Of a DNA stretch of 64,000 nt, positions 18,675 to 29,148 are shown one piece after another (positions within the stretch are counted from its first letter, which is position 1; each line of letters opens with the position of its first letter). The translations under genes were made by a program, and so were the position numbers. The notes beneath the pieces were generated by a model, which saw nothing but the letters and a program-made list of their open reading frames with translations, searched no databases and was not told the DNA's origin. This DNA is from Auriscalpium vulgare (lineage: Eukaryota > Basidiomycota > Agaricomycetes > Russulales > Auriscalpiaceae): positions 1,736,001-1,800,000 of the forward strand of contig JAHBBC010000008.1 of assembly GCA_019915015.1 (NCBI GenBank). The letters are read 5' to 3'.

Positions 18675-19130
18675 GAGGAAGAGGGCGTGGACGCGGCACG
18701 TTGAACGCGACGAGTCTGACGCGGCCGGGCCGGCGACGCCGCCAGACCTCACCAGACCTCGCCAGACTTGACCAGCGCACCCACCATGTCACGGTCGCCC
18801 TGTCCTCCCTATTCTCCCTCGCGAACTACATCCCGGTCAAATTGCTCTGCGAGCCCAATATCCTCACCGAGTTCGACCAGGTCGTGCGCTGCGACGTCTT
18901 CGAGGCGCGCTTGCTCCGCAAGCATCAGTACTTGTGTCCGACCCCTGAAATGCCCTGAAATAGCAATTTCAGGGCTTTTCAGCTCTTTCCAGGCTGTTCA
19001 GCGCAGTTCAGAGGTTTTCAGGCAAAGCAGTTATTTCAGAGCGTTGGCCTGAGCCCTTTCTCAGTTTCCTCACATCCTCACATTTTGTAGCTACCACGAC
19101 TACTGACACATAGAGATATATACAATCAAT
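18675..19130. other. Intergenic with a short CCCTGAAAT palindrome
   Basis: Upstream of kinase copy 2. The frame to about 18958 contains a short protein-like stretch (VKLLCEPNILTEFDQVVRCD) that may be a gene remnant. At 18952-18975 the 10-bp arms gccctgaaat and atttcagggc form a hairpin, followed by several further TTTCAG-type words to about 19030. Confidence 0.35.
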
Positions 19131-20100
19131 GCAGGATGCGCCGGCCTGCCTCCCTCGCCGCTGGACGCCTCTCACCCGCAGCCTTTTCCTTCAACCTGGA
19201 CACCGCCGCGTCGTCGAGGTCCTGTTCGTGCGAGGCGTTCATGTATCGAGCGTACGCAGCAGCTGCTGGACGCGGGCCGCCTGCTTACCCGTGTCGCTAG
19301 ACGCGGCCTTTCCGCTTCCCCGCATCGCCGGACGCCCCCTACGCGCCTCTGCACCGCGCTGGACGCGCCCGCTCGCTTTATTCGTCGCTGGACGCCTCCC
19401 ACCCACGTCGCTTTCCTTCGACCTGGACGCGGCCGTTCGTGGCGCGACACTCGTTTGTGTTGGCGAGCACGGCCACGCGCATATCGGTGGACGCGTGCGC
19501 ACACTGCTTTCGATGTGTCCCGCACGGTGGGTGTATTCCCGGGGGCGCGCGACTTTGATGGGCGGAGGTGTGCGGGACAGCCTGGATGCCGCCGTGCGCG
19601 TTCGTGTTGGCAAGCACGGCGCGGGTGCCAACGAGGGTTGGTGGACGCGGCGCGCAACTTTGACGGCCTGCGGGCACACAATCGATGAGTACAACATGTA
19701 GCGCGCGTAGAGCACTTGCACGTACGTGCGTCGAATATGCAGATCGTGACAGGCGGCATCGAGCGAGCGAGCACGGGCAGCTGCTGGACAGGCGTTGTTG
19801 GTAGCGCAGTGTTCACGCGGTGTTGGCGGCGGGCATGGGCGGCGCGAGGCGAAGTGTACGCAGAGGGCAGCGTTTGTGCGGGGAGATGGGTGTAGACAGC
19901 GCGGGCATACGTTGCAGGCGGCGTGGCGGCGGCATGAGGCGTGTGGCGAGGGCGGCGCGAGGTGACAGATGTGGGTGACGCACAAGACGGGTGGTGGCGT
20001 TGCGGGGCGGCAGGCAGCGGCGATGCAGAGCAGGCGCGGCGTCTCGGGGTGGTGGTGTTGTGGGCGAACGCGGCGCGAGGTGAGGGCGTGTCCATGCGCG
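19131..20100. repeat. Degenerate GC-rich repeat tract
   Basis: The words CTGGACGC, GGACGCGGCC and TTGGCGAGCACGGC recur with variation (for example gttggcgagcacggccacgc near 19460 and gttggcaagcacggcgcggg near 19605; gcgcgactttgatgg and gcgcaactttgacgg). From about 19800 the tract becomes GGCGGC-rich. Frames of up to 307 codons on the minus strand and 190 on the plus strand are repeat artefacts. Confidence 0.5.
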
Positions 20101-20750
20101 ATTACTCGTTAGAAGAAGGAGGTGCAGGGTCATATTTGCGATGCTGCTCACCGATATCAGCTCTCCATCTCCACCCTTCGTGCAGATTGTTCGGTGAGTC
20201 TTTTCTCCTGACTTGCGCAAGAGAGTGACGTGGTGTGCGCGTCACGCAGTTGAAGTGAGATGGGTCTATCAAAGAGGAAGCAGTGGGCGTGGTGATAAAA
20301 GTGCCATTGCGAGAAGGTACAGGTGTGTGTCGGGAGATGGGTGAGTTCGTGAAGGCGAGGAGTCGGGAGACGCCCCCGGGGCGGCATCCTCCACCGAGCG
20401 GTCTGGCAGAATCTCGGCCATGCGCATCTGCTCCTCCAGGTGCGCTATGACCCACGGCCTGCGCACCCATTGCCGTCTCGCACGTGTTGAGGGCAGCCTG
20501 CGAGCAAGTAGACCCCGGCCCGCCTAGCCAATCACAATCGTACGTTAGAGATAACGTACTAGTGTTAACGCGTCCCCGTATTTCTGAGCTGCTTGCATGC
20601 CGGTGATGGAAATGCTATCCATGATACCGGCTAAGTTGTCCATTTTGCTGAGTAGTCTTTTGGAGGAGTACAAGGATAATAGGAGAGGAGGATAAGGATG
20701 CAACCCGCAAAGAGTCGGATGAATCCTAACCCTAGGAGCGGTGGCTGTGC

Positions 20751-20827
20751 GCACATAAGCGCTGGGGTACAAATCTTGTGATGTCGACAGTCGACATCAC
20801 AAGATTTGTACCCCAGCGCTTATGTGC
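20751..20827. repeat. Perfect 38-bp palindrome with 1-nt spacer
   Basis: Bases 20751-20788 (starting gcacataagcgctggggtac) are the exact reverse complement of 20790-20827, with a single A at 20789 between them. The centre is GTCGAC-A-GTCGAC. Such a sequence could form a cruciform or be the remnant of two head-to-head termini. Confidence 0.9.
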
Positions 20828-20899
20828 ACATGTCGAGATCTCCCTATTTAGAATTTAGCGTTGTCTCCGTTTCCCATCTGGCCACTTCGTCTTTCAGTC

Positions 20900-21342
20900 A
20901 TGCCGCACCAATCATCCTGCATCACAACTAATCGCGCGAACGCGCTCAGCACCTTTGACTCGCGAAACAGTGCGTTTTTCTTCAGTACTCACTATCTAAC
21001 TATATTCTTACTCCTTGACTGACGCTGCTGTAGGCTTGGACTGATCGAGAGTATTGACCGTGCGCTCGCTGCGATGGAGAAGGCAAAGTCGAACCGGTGC
21101 GTCATTTACGGTCTCATCTGCTGTCAATCTGACGGGCTCCTTCTTCATTTCGGTACTGCTGTCACCAATGTGTGTCTAGCTGTCGTTTCTGCGAGCTTGG
21201 GACGTGCACGGGCCCGTGCACTCGCGGCGATGGCGATGGCGGCGTACCTGGCGCAGAGGCAGCACCGTACGTCCACCTCATAACTATAACCTTCCCACCC
21301 ATCTCACGCATCAGCCTCCCTTCTTCCCAGCGGAGCAAATAA
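20900..21342 (+). CDS. Candidate small protein, 83 aa, four exons
   Basis: The ATG at 20900 opens a frame that splices in phase through exons 20900-20973, 21034-21096, 21180-21266 and 21315-21342, with GT-AG introns of 60, 83 and 48 nt, ending at TAA. The product begins MPHQSSCITTNRANAL, has a short helix (GLIESIDRALAAMEKAKSN) and then a cysteine cluster CRFCELGTCTGPC, followed by a Gly/Ala-rich tail. No family is recognised. Support comes only from consistent splicing, so it could be chance. Confidence 0.4.
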
Positions 21343-21815
21343 TCATCCTTGACTGTACTGGCCTATCAATTCGCGCGCGCGCAACACGCTGTAGGTCGGC
21401 ATCTTGACGTGATCTCCATTTCCTCTGCTGACGCGCAGATGCTCTACAGCACCCACTGCGCCCAACTGTCGACCGCAACCGTAGACGCGCCACCCGCCGG
21501 TCACATGCGGTGCGCTCAACAACAACCTCCACAAGCAACAGCGCGGTCAGCAGACGCGCACCGGCATACAGTCCAAGATTTGCCTGCCATTCATCGCAGG
21601 GGCTGTCTCTCGCGCCCAACACTCCATTCGCTCGAGCTCAACCAACCCGCACCTGGGCTCATCCAGGGTGGGGGGATTCGGTGTAGGTATTCATTGCCTG
21701 CGGAAAACAAGTACTGGCATTGCACTGGGATGTCGCGCCCATTGAAGCGGAAACCGCTGACAAATCAGTGCCGCTTTCCGAACGTGCCGCGTGCGCTCCT
21801 CATGTCCTCACCCTC
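21343..21815. other. Intergenic upstream of kinase copy 3
   Basis: No gene is supported. A long open frame on the plus strand overlaps the kinase N-terminus in another frame and looks like a shadow. Confidence 0.4.
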
Positions 21816-23622
21816 ATGGCTCACAACTCTCAGGAAAGCCTCGGAACAGAGGAGAGTCTTCAAGCAGACCGCGCAAATCCAGGCCGTCGCATGCGCAGCG
21901 AGCGGTGGTGGACTAAGCGGGAGAAGCTGCTCGAGCAGGCTGGGTACCGCCTACGCCCTCGCTTCCGCCAGGACTGGAAGCCGTCTTGGCCCCAGGGTAC
22001 GAGCGTTTTTGCAATACGAGATCGTGAAGATGGGAACCGCAACTATGTGAGGCCTTGCCGTCGTCCTCTCGAGCTACTCGCCAACCGCGCTGACGTTTCT
22101 GCCAGCTCCGGGTCGCGCTAGACGCGACACGCATCTCAGATTACGATTCCTATGAATCGTTGCTTATGTCATCTACATCCAGCTTTTTTTCGACCCATGC
22201 AACGACAGTCTGTGTCGCCTTTTTTGGAAATTCACTCCCACGCTTTGTCCACTCGCGCTTTCAGCTCCCTCACCAGCCTCACGTCTACTCGGGATGATAC
22301 ACTCACTGTACACATATTGTTGCCTATAAAGCATTCCACACACACAGTAATATTACTAGGATTGAGCGTATAGAACAGCAGAGCGTATAGAACAGCACGA
22401 TTGCTAGCAAGAGATGATGACGTCATTCCGGCTATTAAATTGCATTTAAAACCCGAAATGATGTCATTGCTCTTGAGCTCAAACCGCAGGGCAAAGACGT
22501 CAAATAAAGTAGTCTCTGTTACATATTCTTCCAATTTGAGAAGATTATTGAACCCCGTATTGCACCTGGAATCGTACTGCCGCGCTATGCGTCGGCCCAC
22601 TCCCAGCAAGTAACAAGCCCGTGATGCTGAAGCGCATCAAGCCCGAGCACGGCCCACATGAGCTCGACATTGCTACATTTCTTGCCTCGGAGGAGCTCAT
22701 ATCCGACCCGCGCAATCACACCGTCCCGTTGCTCGAGGTCATCCAGCTGCCGAACGACGAAGGCGACAAGATCTTGGTTATGCCCCTCCTTCGACCCTTC
22801 GACGATCCCAAATTTGAAACGTACGGTGAGGCGGTTGCTTTCATCAGCCAGATATTTGAGGTATGTGATGATTTGATGTGATTTCTTCGGGCTGTCCTCA
22901 CGGCGTGTCGGACGGCTGTAGGGCTTGCAATTCATGCACGAGCATCATATTGCCCACCGGTATGAAGCCCTCGTCATTCATGGTCGACGCGTTCCTGAAA
23001 AGTGGAACAGGGACTGTAACGCTGCAAATATAATGCTCGACCCGTCGTCGATGTACCCAAATTCATTCCATCCTGTGAAGATAAATCGCCGGCAGGATTT
23101 CAAGGGCACGGCGAAGCACTACACGCGCACGCAGCGCCCTCCGAAATACCATTTGATCGACTTTGGGCTCTCGCGACGCTACGATCCTGCGAAGGGACCA
23201 CCTCTGGACCTGCCCCTATTCGGCGGCGACAAATCTGTCCTGAAAATCAGGACGAGTCGACGCCGTGTAACCCTTTCTTCACCGACATCTACTATCTCGG
23301 GAATTTGATCCGTGTGAGTATGCCTTTTGTTACGCCGTTCATCGTCCTTAGCCCTGTACACGTCTAGAAACGACTGGGATTCGAGTTCGTCCAGCCTTTG
23401 GTGGTGGATATGATTCAGCGAGAGCCGGAGAAGCGTCCGAAGATCGACGAGATCGTCTCTCGATTTGCGGATATCCGGAAATCCTTGAGCACGCGCAAGT
23501 TGCGCTCGAGGATCGTCCGGCGGCAGGAGATTGGTATTGTTCGTTTCTTCCGTGCGTGCGGCTATCTCTATCGCACCGCAGGGTATATTCTTACGAGGAA
23601 GGCTCCAATACCAAAACCCTGA
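21816..23622 (+). pseudogene. Kinase-like copy 3, disrupted
   Basis: It starts MAHNSQESLGTEESL and follows the exon plan of copy 1, including a split catalytic loop (HR, intron 22969-23019 region, DCNAANIM) and YHLIDFGLSRRY. Two lesions are visible. A 472-bp dispersed repeat (22140-22611) is inserted in exon 2 at the codons for ISDGKPV. One base is missing near 23231-23242, so GGDKSV runs into LKIRTSRR instead of PENQDE. The C-terminal exon (23377-23622, ending APIPKP) is otherwise intact. It lies in inverted orientation to copies 1 and 2. Confidence 0.8.
22140..22611. mobile_element. 472-bp dispersed repeat, copy A
   Basis: From attacgattcctatgaatcg to cactcccagcaagt it matches 61521-61992 without gaps and with only two substitutions that I noticed (cacgattgc/catgattgc and aaagacgtc/aaagatgtc). 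It interrupts kinase copy 3. No target duplication or terminal inverted repeat is evident, and about four bases of target appear to have been lost or replaced at the junction. The frames inside it are shared by both copies and have no recognised domain. Confidence 0.75.
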
Positions 23623-23828
23623 CACTTGCAACTATATTTTCTCGCTCGAGTAATTTCGGACTATCCTCTCGTATCCATACTTTGACACCCCTGTGCACTA
23701 CATCCATCTCGACTTCGCGGACACTACATGCGCTTCCCCCCTATGGCAATGACATCCGTTTTTCTTCCTCTCACCAGTCACCCTCGCATCGGCATCAACA
23801 CGGCCCTATACGATGCCCTACTGCACAG

Positions 23829-24755
23829 TCACAACCGATCCTCGTCGTCCCACGGAATCCGGACTCGCTCCCCGATGTGCGTGCAACAACCCCGGTCATA
23901 ATTCATGACTCTCAGCTCTGCAAGCCGCGGGAGGCGCACATGAGCAGCGATCTCAGCGCCCGGGTGCGCGTCGGCAGTGTGCCCGGTGGGCTGCACGTCC
24001 ACGAATGTGAGCTCGACCAACGACGGCATGCACGCCAGCGCGCCAAGAATCTCGTCGCAATACGCATGGTCCGCGCGGCGAGGTGCGCTGGAGTTGACGA
24101 CTTTGAGAAATGTGAGCGCGTGTCCGGAGAAGACAGCGGGCACCCAGTTGATGCCCTCGACGCCTGCCAGGGTCACGCTTTGCAGACGGGGCGCGTCGTC
24201 GCCGAGGAAGCCCTTCGGCAAGGGAAAGGATCCGCCGCTGCCCATTCGAGCGCTAGACATGCTCAGGATCTCGAGCATCGGCGCGGGGCGGGTGAGCTTC
24301 TGCGCGGTGGCCTTCTGGTGCTCCTCTATCCTGATCTTGAGCTCCTTCATGTGGCCGATGTGCTCGATGATGGGTTCCTTCGCGTCCTCTGGCTCGTAGT
24401 CATTTTTGTTGTCATAAATGATGACGAGGGGCTCCGACTTGGATAGGGCGAGGAGATCCCTGACCGGCCCGCCATGCCAAGTCAGTGCGGGAAAGCGGAA
24501 ATCGAAGTACGTCCATAGCTGAGGGCACGCGAGCGCGATGGCGCGCCAGCGCCGGGAGACTTGTATGATGTCCGCATAAACAGGATCGACGTCTGCATAA
24601 ACAGGATAATTGGGCCGGCTGTCGGGCCCGGGGATGAAGGAGAATATGTGCTGGAGGACTTCGTTCGGAAGCGTAGCGGTTACGTCTCTGGGTGACAGCG
24701 ACTCTGAGTCTGACTGTGGGCCATTCATTGCGGGTACAGGGTCATTCGCAGACAT
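23829..24755 (-). CDS. F-box protein, probably C-terminally short, 308 aa
   Basis: Start taken at MSANDPVPAMNG (24755); the frame is open further upstream through a hydrophobic stretch to 24872 that I judge less likely. An F-box is clear: ATLPNEVLQHIFSFIPG followed by VSRRWRAIALACPQLWTYF. F-box proteins recruit substrates to SCF ubiquitin ligases. The remainder is a leucine-rich-repeat-like region (RLQSVTLAGVEGINWV, MPSLVELTFVDVQ). Agaricomycete relatives are usually about 450-600 residues, and this one stops after about 300, so it may be truncated or have an unrecognised 3' exon. It converges with kinase copy 3. Confidence 0.75.
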   Translation of the reverse strand: MSANDPVPAMNGPQSDSESLSPRDVTATLPNEVLQHIFSFIPGPDSRPNYPVYADVDPVYADIIQVSRRWRAIALACPQLWTYFDFRFPALTWHGGPVRDLLALSKSEPLVIIYDNKNDYEPEDAKEPIIEHIGHMKELKIRIEEHQKATAQKLTRPAPMLEILSMSSARMGSGGSFPLPKGFLGDDAPRLQSVTLAGVEGINWVPAVFSGHALTFLKVVNSSAPRRADHAYCDEILGALACMPSLVELTFVDVQPTGHTADAHPGAEIAAHVRLPRLAELRVMNYDRGCCTHIGERVRIPWDDEDRL

Positions 24756-24996
24756 ATGATGTTGGAGGGCAGCGATGAGTGGTGTGAGGAAGAGATGAGC
24801 CCCTGAGAAAATCACCCCGATCAATAAAGCCAACGCGCCTGCCGTGTCAGCGCCGGCCATGTCCTCCGCCACCTCCGCTTGCGCCTCTACGTCAAGTTAT
24901 CCGATTAGAACATGGTCAAGGGTGAACTCGACTACGTCGTGCGCCGCGATGTCATTCCGAGGCCAGTCAAAGCGTAGGCATCGTGATCGAAAACCT

Positions 24997-25004
24997 GCCC
25001 AAGG
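24997..25004. repeat. 8-bp target-site duplication, left (GCCCAAGG)
   Basis: Matches GCCCAAGT at 29361-29368 with one mismatch and brackets the second foldback-family element. Confidence 0.65.
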
Positions 25005-25120
25005 AGGGACTTCAGTTGGCGAATACATTTGGCGTGTCAATTGACACAAACCAAATACATTCGGCCCTGTGTCTGAGCGCAGTCAGTGGTCGTACATGAT
25101 AGCTGCGTACATGCGAGCAC

Positions 25121-25208
25121 AATGCATTGGTCATGCCAAATGCATTGGTCGTGCCAGATGCGTTGGTCGTGCCAAATGCATTGGTCGTGCACAATGCAAT
25201 AGGCATTG
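25121..25208. repeat. 19-bp satellite array 1 (AAATGCATTGGTCGTGCC)
   Basis: About four units of the form aaatgcattggtcgtgcc with variants (ggtcatgcc, gatgcgttgg) follow each other with 19-bp spacing. Confidence 0.8.
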
Positions 25209-25227
25209 AACGAGTCATCAAAATAAG

Positions 25228-25304
25228 ACAGCAAGTGGGAATCGAACCAAGAGCACGAGAGATATGAGTCTCATATTCTACCGCTAAGCATAACCACTTC
25301 GGCA
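25228..25304 (-). other. tRNA-like sequence 1 (not a functional tRNA)
   Basis: On the minus strand a B-box GGTTCGATTCC and an A-box-like TGGTTATGCTTAGCGG are spaced as in a tRNA. The T-stem has a mismatch, and the anticodon and acceptor stems do not pair well. It may be a tRNA pseudogene or the head of a SINE-like sequence. Confidence 0.4.
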
Positions 25305-25531
25305 CAGAGCAGATACTACTTTGTAGAACGCATAGAATATTTCAGTATTTACGGTCCGTATACAACAATTTCTCGAAAATTGTCCAAGTCGTGCATGCTA
25401 TCACCTGATCTGCCAGTTGCTGCACCAGCAGGTCTAGCACAGCTACAAAGTATTCTATGTTGGATTGATATTGATGGAGCACTCTTTGTTGGCAGATAGC
25501 TGCTGCAAAGAACGGAAGCCGGGTTCACGCA

Positions 25532-25603
25532 GGCAAATGCAGCTGGCGCGGGCAAATGCATCTGGCGCGGGCAAATGCATCGGGCGCGGGCAAATGCATC
25601 TGG
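25532..25603. repeat. 19-bp satellite array 2 (GGCAAATGCATCTGGCGCG)
   Basis: Four nearly exact units of ggcaaatgcatctggcgcg (variants agctgg and tcgggc) in tandem. It shares the AAATGCAT core with arrays 1 and 3. Confidence 0.85.
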
Positions 25604-25692
25604 ATGAAGGTGAGGGCTCTTGTGGGATAACAGCGTATGTGGGAAGGTCTGCTTGAGGTGGATATGGCTAATTGAAAGTCTCACATAATATC

Positions 25693-25771
25693 TGCCCAGT
25701 GGCTAACCGGTTACTGCGTCTCGAAGTCATTTGCATGACGTGTGTCGTGGGTTCGAATCCCGCTCTTTGCA
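25693..25771 (+). other. tRNA-like sequence 2 (not a functional tRNA)
   Basis: A-box-like TGGCTAACCGGTTAC and a perfect B-box GGTTCGAATCC with a pairing T-stem (GTGGG/CCCGC). The acceptor stem does not pair and there is no convincing anticodon stem, so it is at best a tRNA-derived relic. Confidence 0.4.
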
Positions 25772-25799
25772 CATATTTTGCGATCACGTGGGTGAGAGC

Positions 25800-25851
25800 C
25801 AAATGCATTGATCACGGCCAAATGCATTGATCGCGGACAAATGCATTAGCC
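25800..25851. repeat. 19-bp satellite array 3 (CCAAATGCATTGATCACGG)
   Basis: Two and a half units of ccaaatgcattgatcacgg in tandem, following tRNA-like sequence 2. Confidence 0.75.
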
Positions 25852-26113
25852 CACTGCTTCGCACCTAGTGTCTGTTGCTGGTAAATGGGCTTGTGTGTGT
25901 TGACACGACGTAATAGGGGAGCTCAGAGTAGACCGTTTTCGTTTCCGTTTCGTTTTCAAACGCCTTTCGTTTTCGATTCGGCCCGCGGCATAAGTGACCC
26001 GATGTGTGACAATCGTGTGACTTTAGGTGACGCTCGCGTTGTGCGGCGTCTTCGTGTCTCACACACTCATTCCCTCGCGATACCTCCTTAATCTACACTC
26101 TCCTACTCTCTTA

Positions 26114-27709
26114 ATGCCCCGGAAACGCGGCCGCTCGGACTCCGACCAGCCTGAGACAGCTCCGGGCAAGAAATCCCGTGAGGAGAACATCAGCTGGGGC
26201 ACAAATAAGAAGCCAAATGAGCTGCTCCTGCAGCTCATCACGGAGCTCGAACAGCCGCAAAATCGCAAGGTTATGTTTGGTAACAAGCGTGGTGAGGTAT
26301 GCAGGTGGCCCACGCATCATCTGGGCTTTGTTACTGACATCTTTCCAGAAGAAAAGCGGAGAAAGTAAGGTCGCAGCGGGTCAGCGGCTTGCTCGCATCC
26401 TCTGGAAGGATGCTCCGGACTCGGATTTCGTCAGTCTGGGAGCAAAGGTGCTCGGGAAAATAAATCAGTATGTCCATACCCTTATTGGATGCCTCATACG
26501 TGCTCACAGGCTTGTGTAGGCTACGCATCACCTATCACTCCAAGGTTCGGCGCATTAAGTGCACGGGTGGAGGTGTCCTCACTGGGAATGAGGCCATCGT
26601 CGACACAGGTGATGCCGACGATGGTCCAGATGAGTATTTGGTCTGCTACATAGGGCCAGATGGCCCATCCGAGGATACCGATGCACGCCACAAGAATATC
26701 TGGCGTAAGTTCATTTTGTGATCTCCGATGAGCACGCTGGAGGCTAACACATCCTGTGCAGAGGAGATCGAGGCCGAGTTCGCTGTCTTCCCCCGAATTC
26801 ACGCGATCCTTGCCACCCGCCCAATGAAAACCCGATCATCATCACGACTGGGGTTGGTCCGGACGGTCACCGCACAGTGCACTATCAGCCTCCCGACGAC
26901 GCGCCACCTGTGCGGCAACCGCGCGAAGAGGACATAGACCCCGTCCTACGCGTTCACGATGGCCCGGCGCCTCTCGCGCAAGACTCTTCTGCGACCGCAC
27001 CCGGCCCGGGATCGCCACCGCAGACGCCACACACTCCCAAAGAGAACCGCGTGCCGCCCTCGTCGCAAGCAAGTGCGAAGAAGACTCCCGCACACCTGTC
27101 GGAAGAGAAGCTGGAGAGCTTGAAGGGTCGCTTCAAGCCCACGTCACGCACCGGCATTCAAGACATACTGAAGGAGTCCATCGAGTAAGTAATACTAGTT
27201 GTTGGTAATGCACGTGGACTAATTCATGTGGCAGGCGTAGCTTTGCGGTGTCAAAGGAAGAGAACATCCGCAAAGCTGTCGACAGGCTGCGCGATGACAT
27301 GAATAGTCTTCGCCAAGACGCTCGCGATCGCCACGACCGCCTCTTTCGTGAGCTGCAGATTGGCTTGTGGACGAACGATGAGTATCGCCGCAAGTCGGAA
27401 GCACTTGACGATGACCTTCAGCTGCAGCTTCAAGATCTCCGTGAAAATATATCGCGCCTTCAGAATCCTCCTCTGGTTGTCGCCGCCGCTACGCCCGCTC
27501 GTTCCATCTCACGCACGGGCTCTATGTCAACCGCTGCATCGACGCCTTCATCTCTGCCGCGCGCATCGACACCTCCGGATGATGAGCCCGAGAGCGAGAT
27601 GACAAGCCAGAGAGAAAATAGTCCTCCCTGGGATGAGAGCCAGTTGGACAGAGATCTTGGACGAGGATCATCTGTGGTTCCAGACGAGTTGGAGCGAGGC
27701 TTAGTCTGA
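26114..27709 (+). CDS. Harbinger accessory protein, copy 1 (frameshifted)
   Basis: Several exons are separated by GT-AG introns (for example 27187-27234 region). The product starts MPRKRGRSDSDQPETAPGKK (basic, nuclear-signal-like) and is followed by a helical region NELLLQLITELEQPQNRK that could be a Myb/SANT-like or related DNA-binding domain, the usual second Harbinger protein needed with the transposase. A later coiled-coil-like region (LDDDLQLQLQDLRENISRL) and an acidic C-terminus follow. Around 26823 an A is missing relative to copy 2, which shifts the frame between AILATRP and the downstream GPDGHRTVHYQPPDD frame. The DNA-binding assignment is inference from context. Confidence 0.6.
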
Positions 27710-27824
27710 TCATTTTGCTTTTGTCCTTTCTAACTGCAGCCTCTCATTTAATGCTACACAGTCCTTTCTTCTTTCTGATTATATCTCTCTTACTCTTTAC
27801 AATCTCAGATTTAATCTTGTTCAT

Positions 27825-29148
27825 TTATACAAGTCCTGCTCGTTGAGCGGCTACTATTTCTGCCACAAGGCCACGTCTCCTAGCCTCGCAATCATCATCC
27901 TCTGTGATATCATCATCTATAGGATCATCTGGCTCCCCCCTATCGTCCTCTTCCTGAGCACGTGAGTGCCAAGTCGCAAAGCTTGTCCCACTCGCCCATC
28001 CTTCGATGTCGAGCACTGCGTTGTGCAAGATGATGCAACATGAAATCCACCGACACGCTCGTATATGGTCCCGATTGTAACGGATATTGAGCCGTAAGCC
28101 ACGAAGGGATTGCCATCGGCCCTTGAGTGCACCCATGGTGTGTTCAGAGCGAACGCGTAGGCGAGCTACGTGTTTGTCGAATAAGGCATTTGAGCGGTCT
28201 AACGACGCTGGTTTCTTGTGAACTGGGATGGTCCGCGAGCTGACAGGGTACGCAGAGTCACCCCATGCAAACTCGTCACCTCTGAAGAACCAGTCGGTAT
28301 GCTTGACAGCTGCAGTATGCTCAAATGCAGATGCATCATGAGCAGAACCGGTCATGCCAAGCGAATAGTCAACGATTCGTAGATTCGACGGTGTATTGCC
28401 AATCTGTGTACAGATATGTCAGTCAGGAGCTATTAGAAGATATCCAGCATACCTGGACGTTGAACCCATAGTTGCACTTCCTTGTGTAGTACGCGTCACC
28501 GTCGAGGCCGGGGCGACTGTACAGGACAACAATTGTCCCGTCGTACATCACCCATCCCTCCCTCCAGGTGGATCCCGTGAAACCAAGCTGCTCATCAATC
28601 CACCTTTTCTCGACCTCTTTCTCCTCCTCTGTTAGCGGCCGTACAAACATCCCATGCAAGGACATCAGCGCCTCCTGACATCTCTCCGTGTATAGCTCCA
28701 CAGCGCCCTCTGAACAGCCCGCTGCACGGCTGATATCCTCGAGAGATGCGCCATTGCCATAGCGACCCATACGGTACAGGGTCACCGCTAATTGCGTTCG
28801 GATATCCTCCTGCGGGGTGTTCGAGTTGTTCTGGAATACGGGATGACCCTCGATGAGGCCAAGGATAGTGTCGAAGACGTGGGGAGAGACACGGAGCATG
28901 TTGATAAAGCGGTGGTGATGGGCAGGATCCTGTGCATACTCCCATGCAAGCTGGAGATTGCCGGCTTTAACGACGGGAGGACGGGGGTTGATGTAGCGGG
29001 AGGATAGGATGGTGTGAAGGATTGAGCTATCGCGTTGGAGCTGCTCCATCATAGCTGTGGCTGAAGATGGAGGCATGAGTGCCATCTGGATAGCCATATA
29101 TGTGATGTATGCGTCGATAATCTCATCGTGGTAGGTAGCACGGGCCAT
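27825..29148 (-). CDS. PIF/Harbinger DDE transposase, copy 1, 424 aa
   Basis: Two exons (28453-29148 and 27825-28403) joined by a 49-nt intron. The catalytic triad of DDE_Tnp_4-type nucleases is visible: first Asp in VMYDGTIVVL, second Asp in GMTGSAHDASAF, Glu in VRSEHTMGALKGRW. GDSAYPVS, typical of the family, lies between the last two. The N-terminal half has a helix-turn-helix-like segment (LEDISRAAGCSEGAVELYTE). No lesion is seen. It excises and inserts the element via its 68-bp inverted repeats, presumably with the accessory protein. Confidence 0.9.

Noticed and set aside
20269..20643. Minus-strand two-exon gene starting MDNLAGIMDSISITG
   Set aside because: It splices in frame but needs a 36-nt intron, short for this genome, and its second exon has no protein-like conservation signal that I can judge.
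25228..25771. Two functional tRNA genes
   Set aside because: The B-boxes are good, but acceptor and anticodon stems fail to pair in both; only tRNA-like relics are supported.
25121..25851. CRISPR-like array of short repeats
   Set aside because: Units are contiguous 19-bp satellites without spacers, and the genome is eukaryotic.
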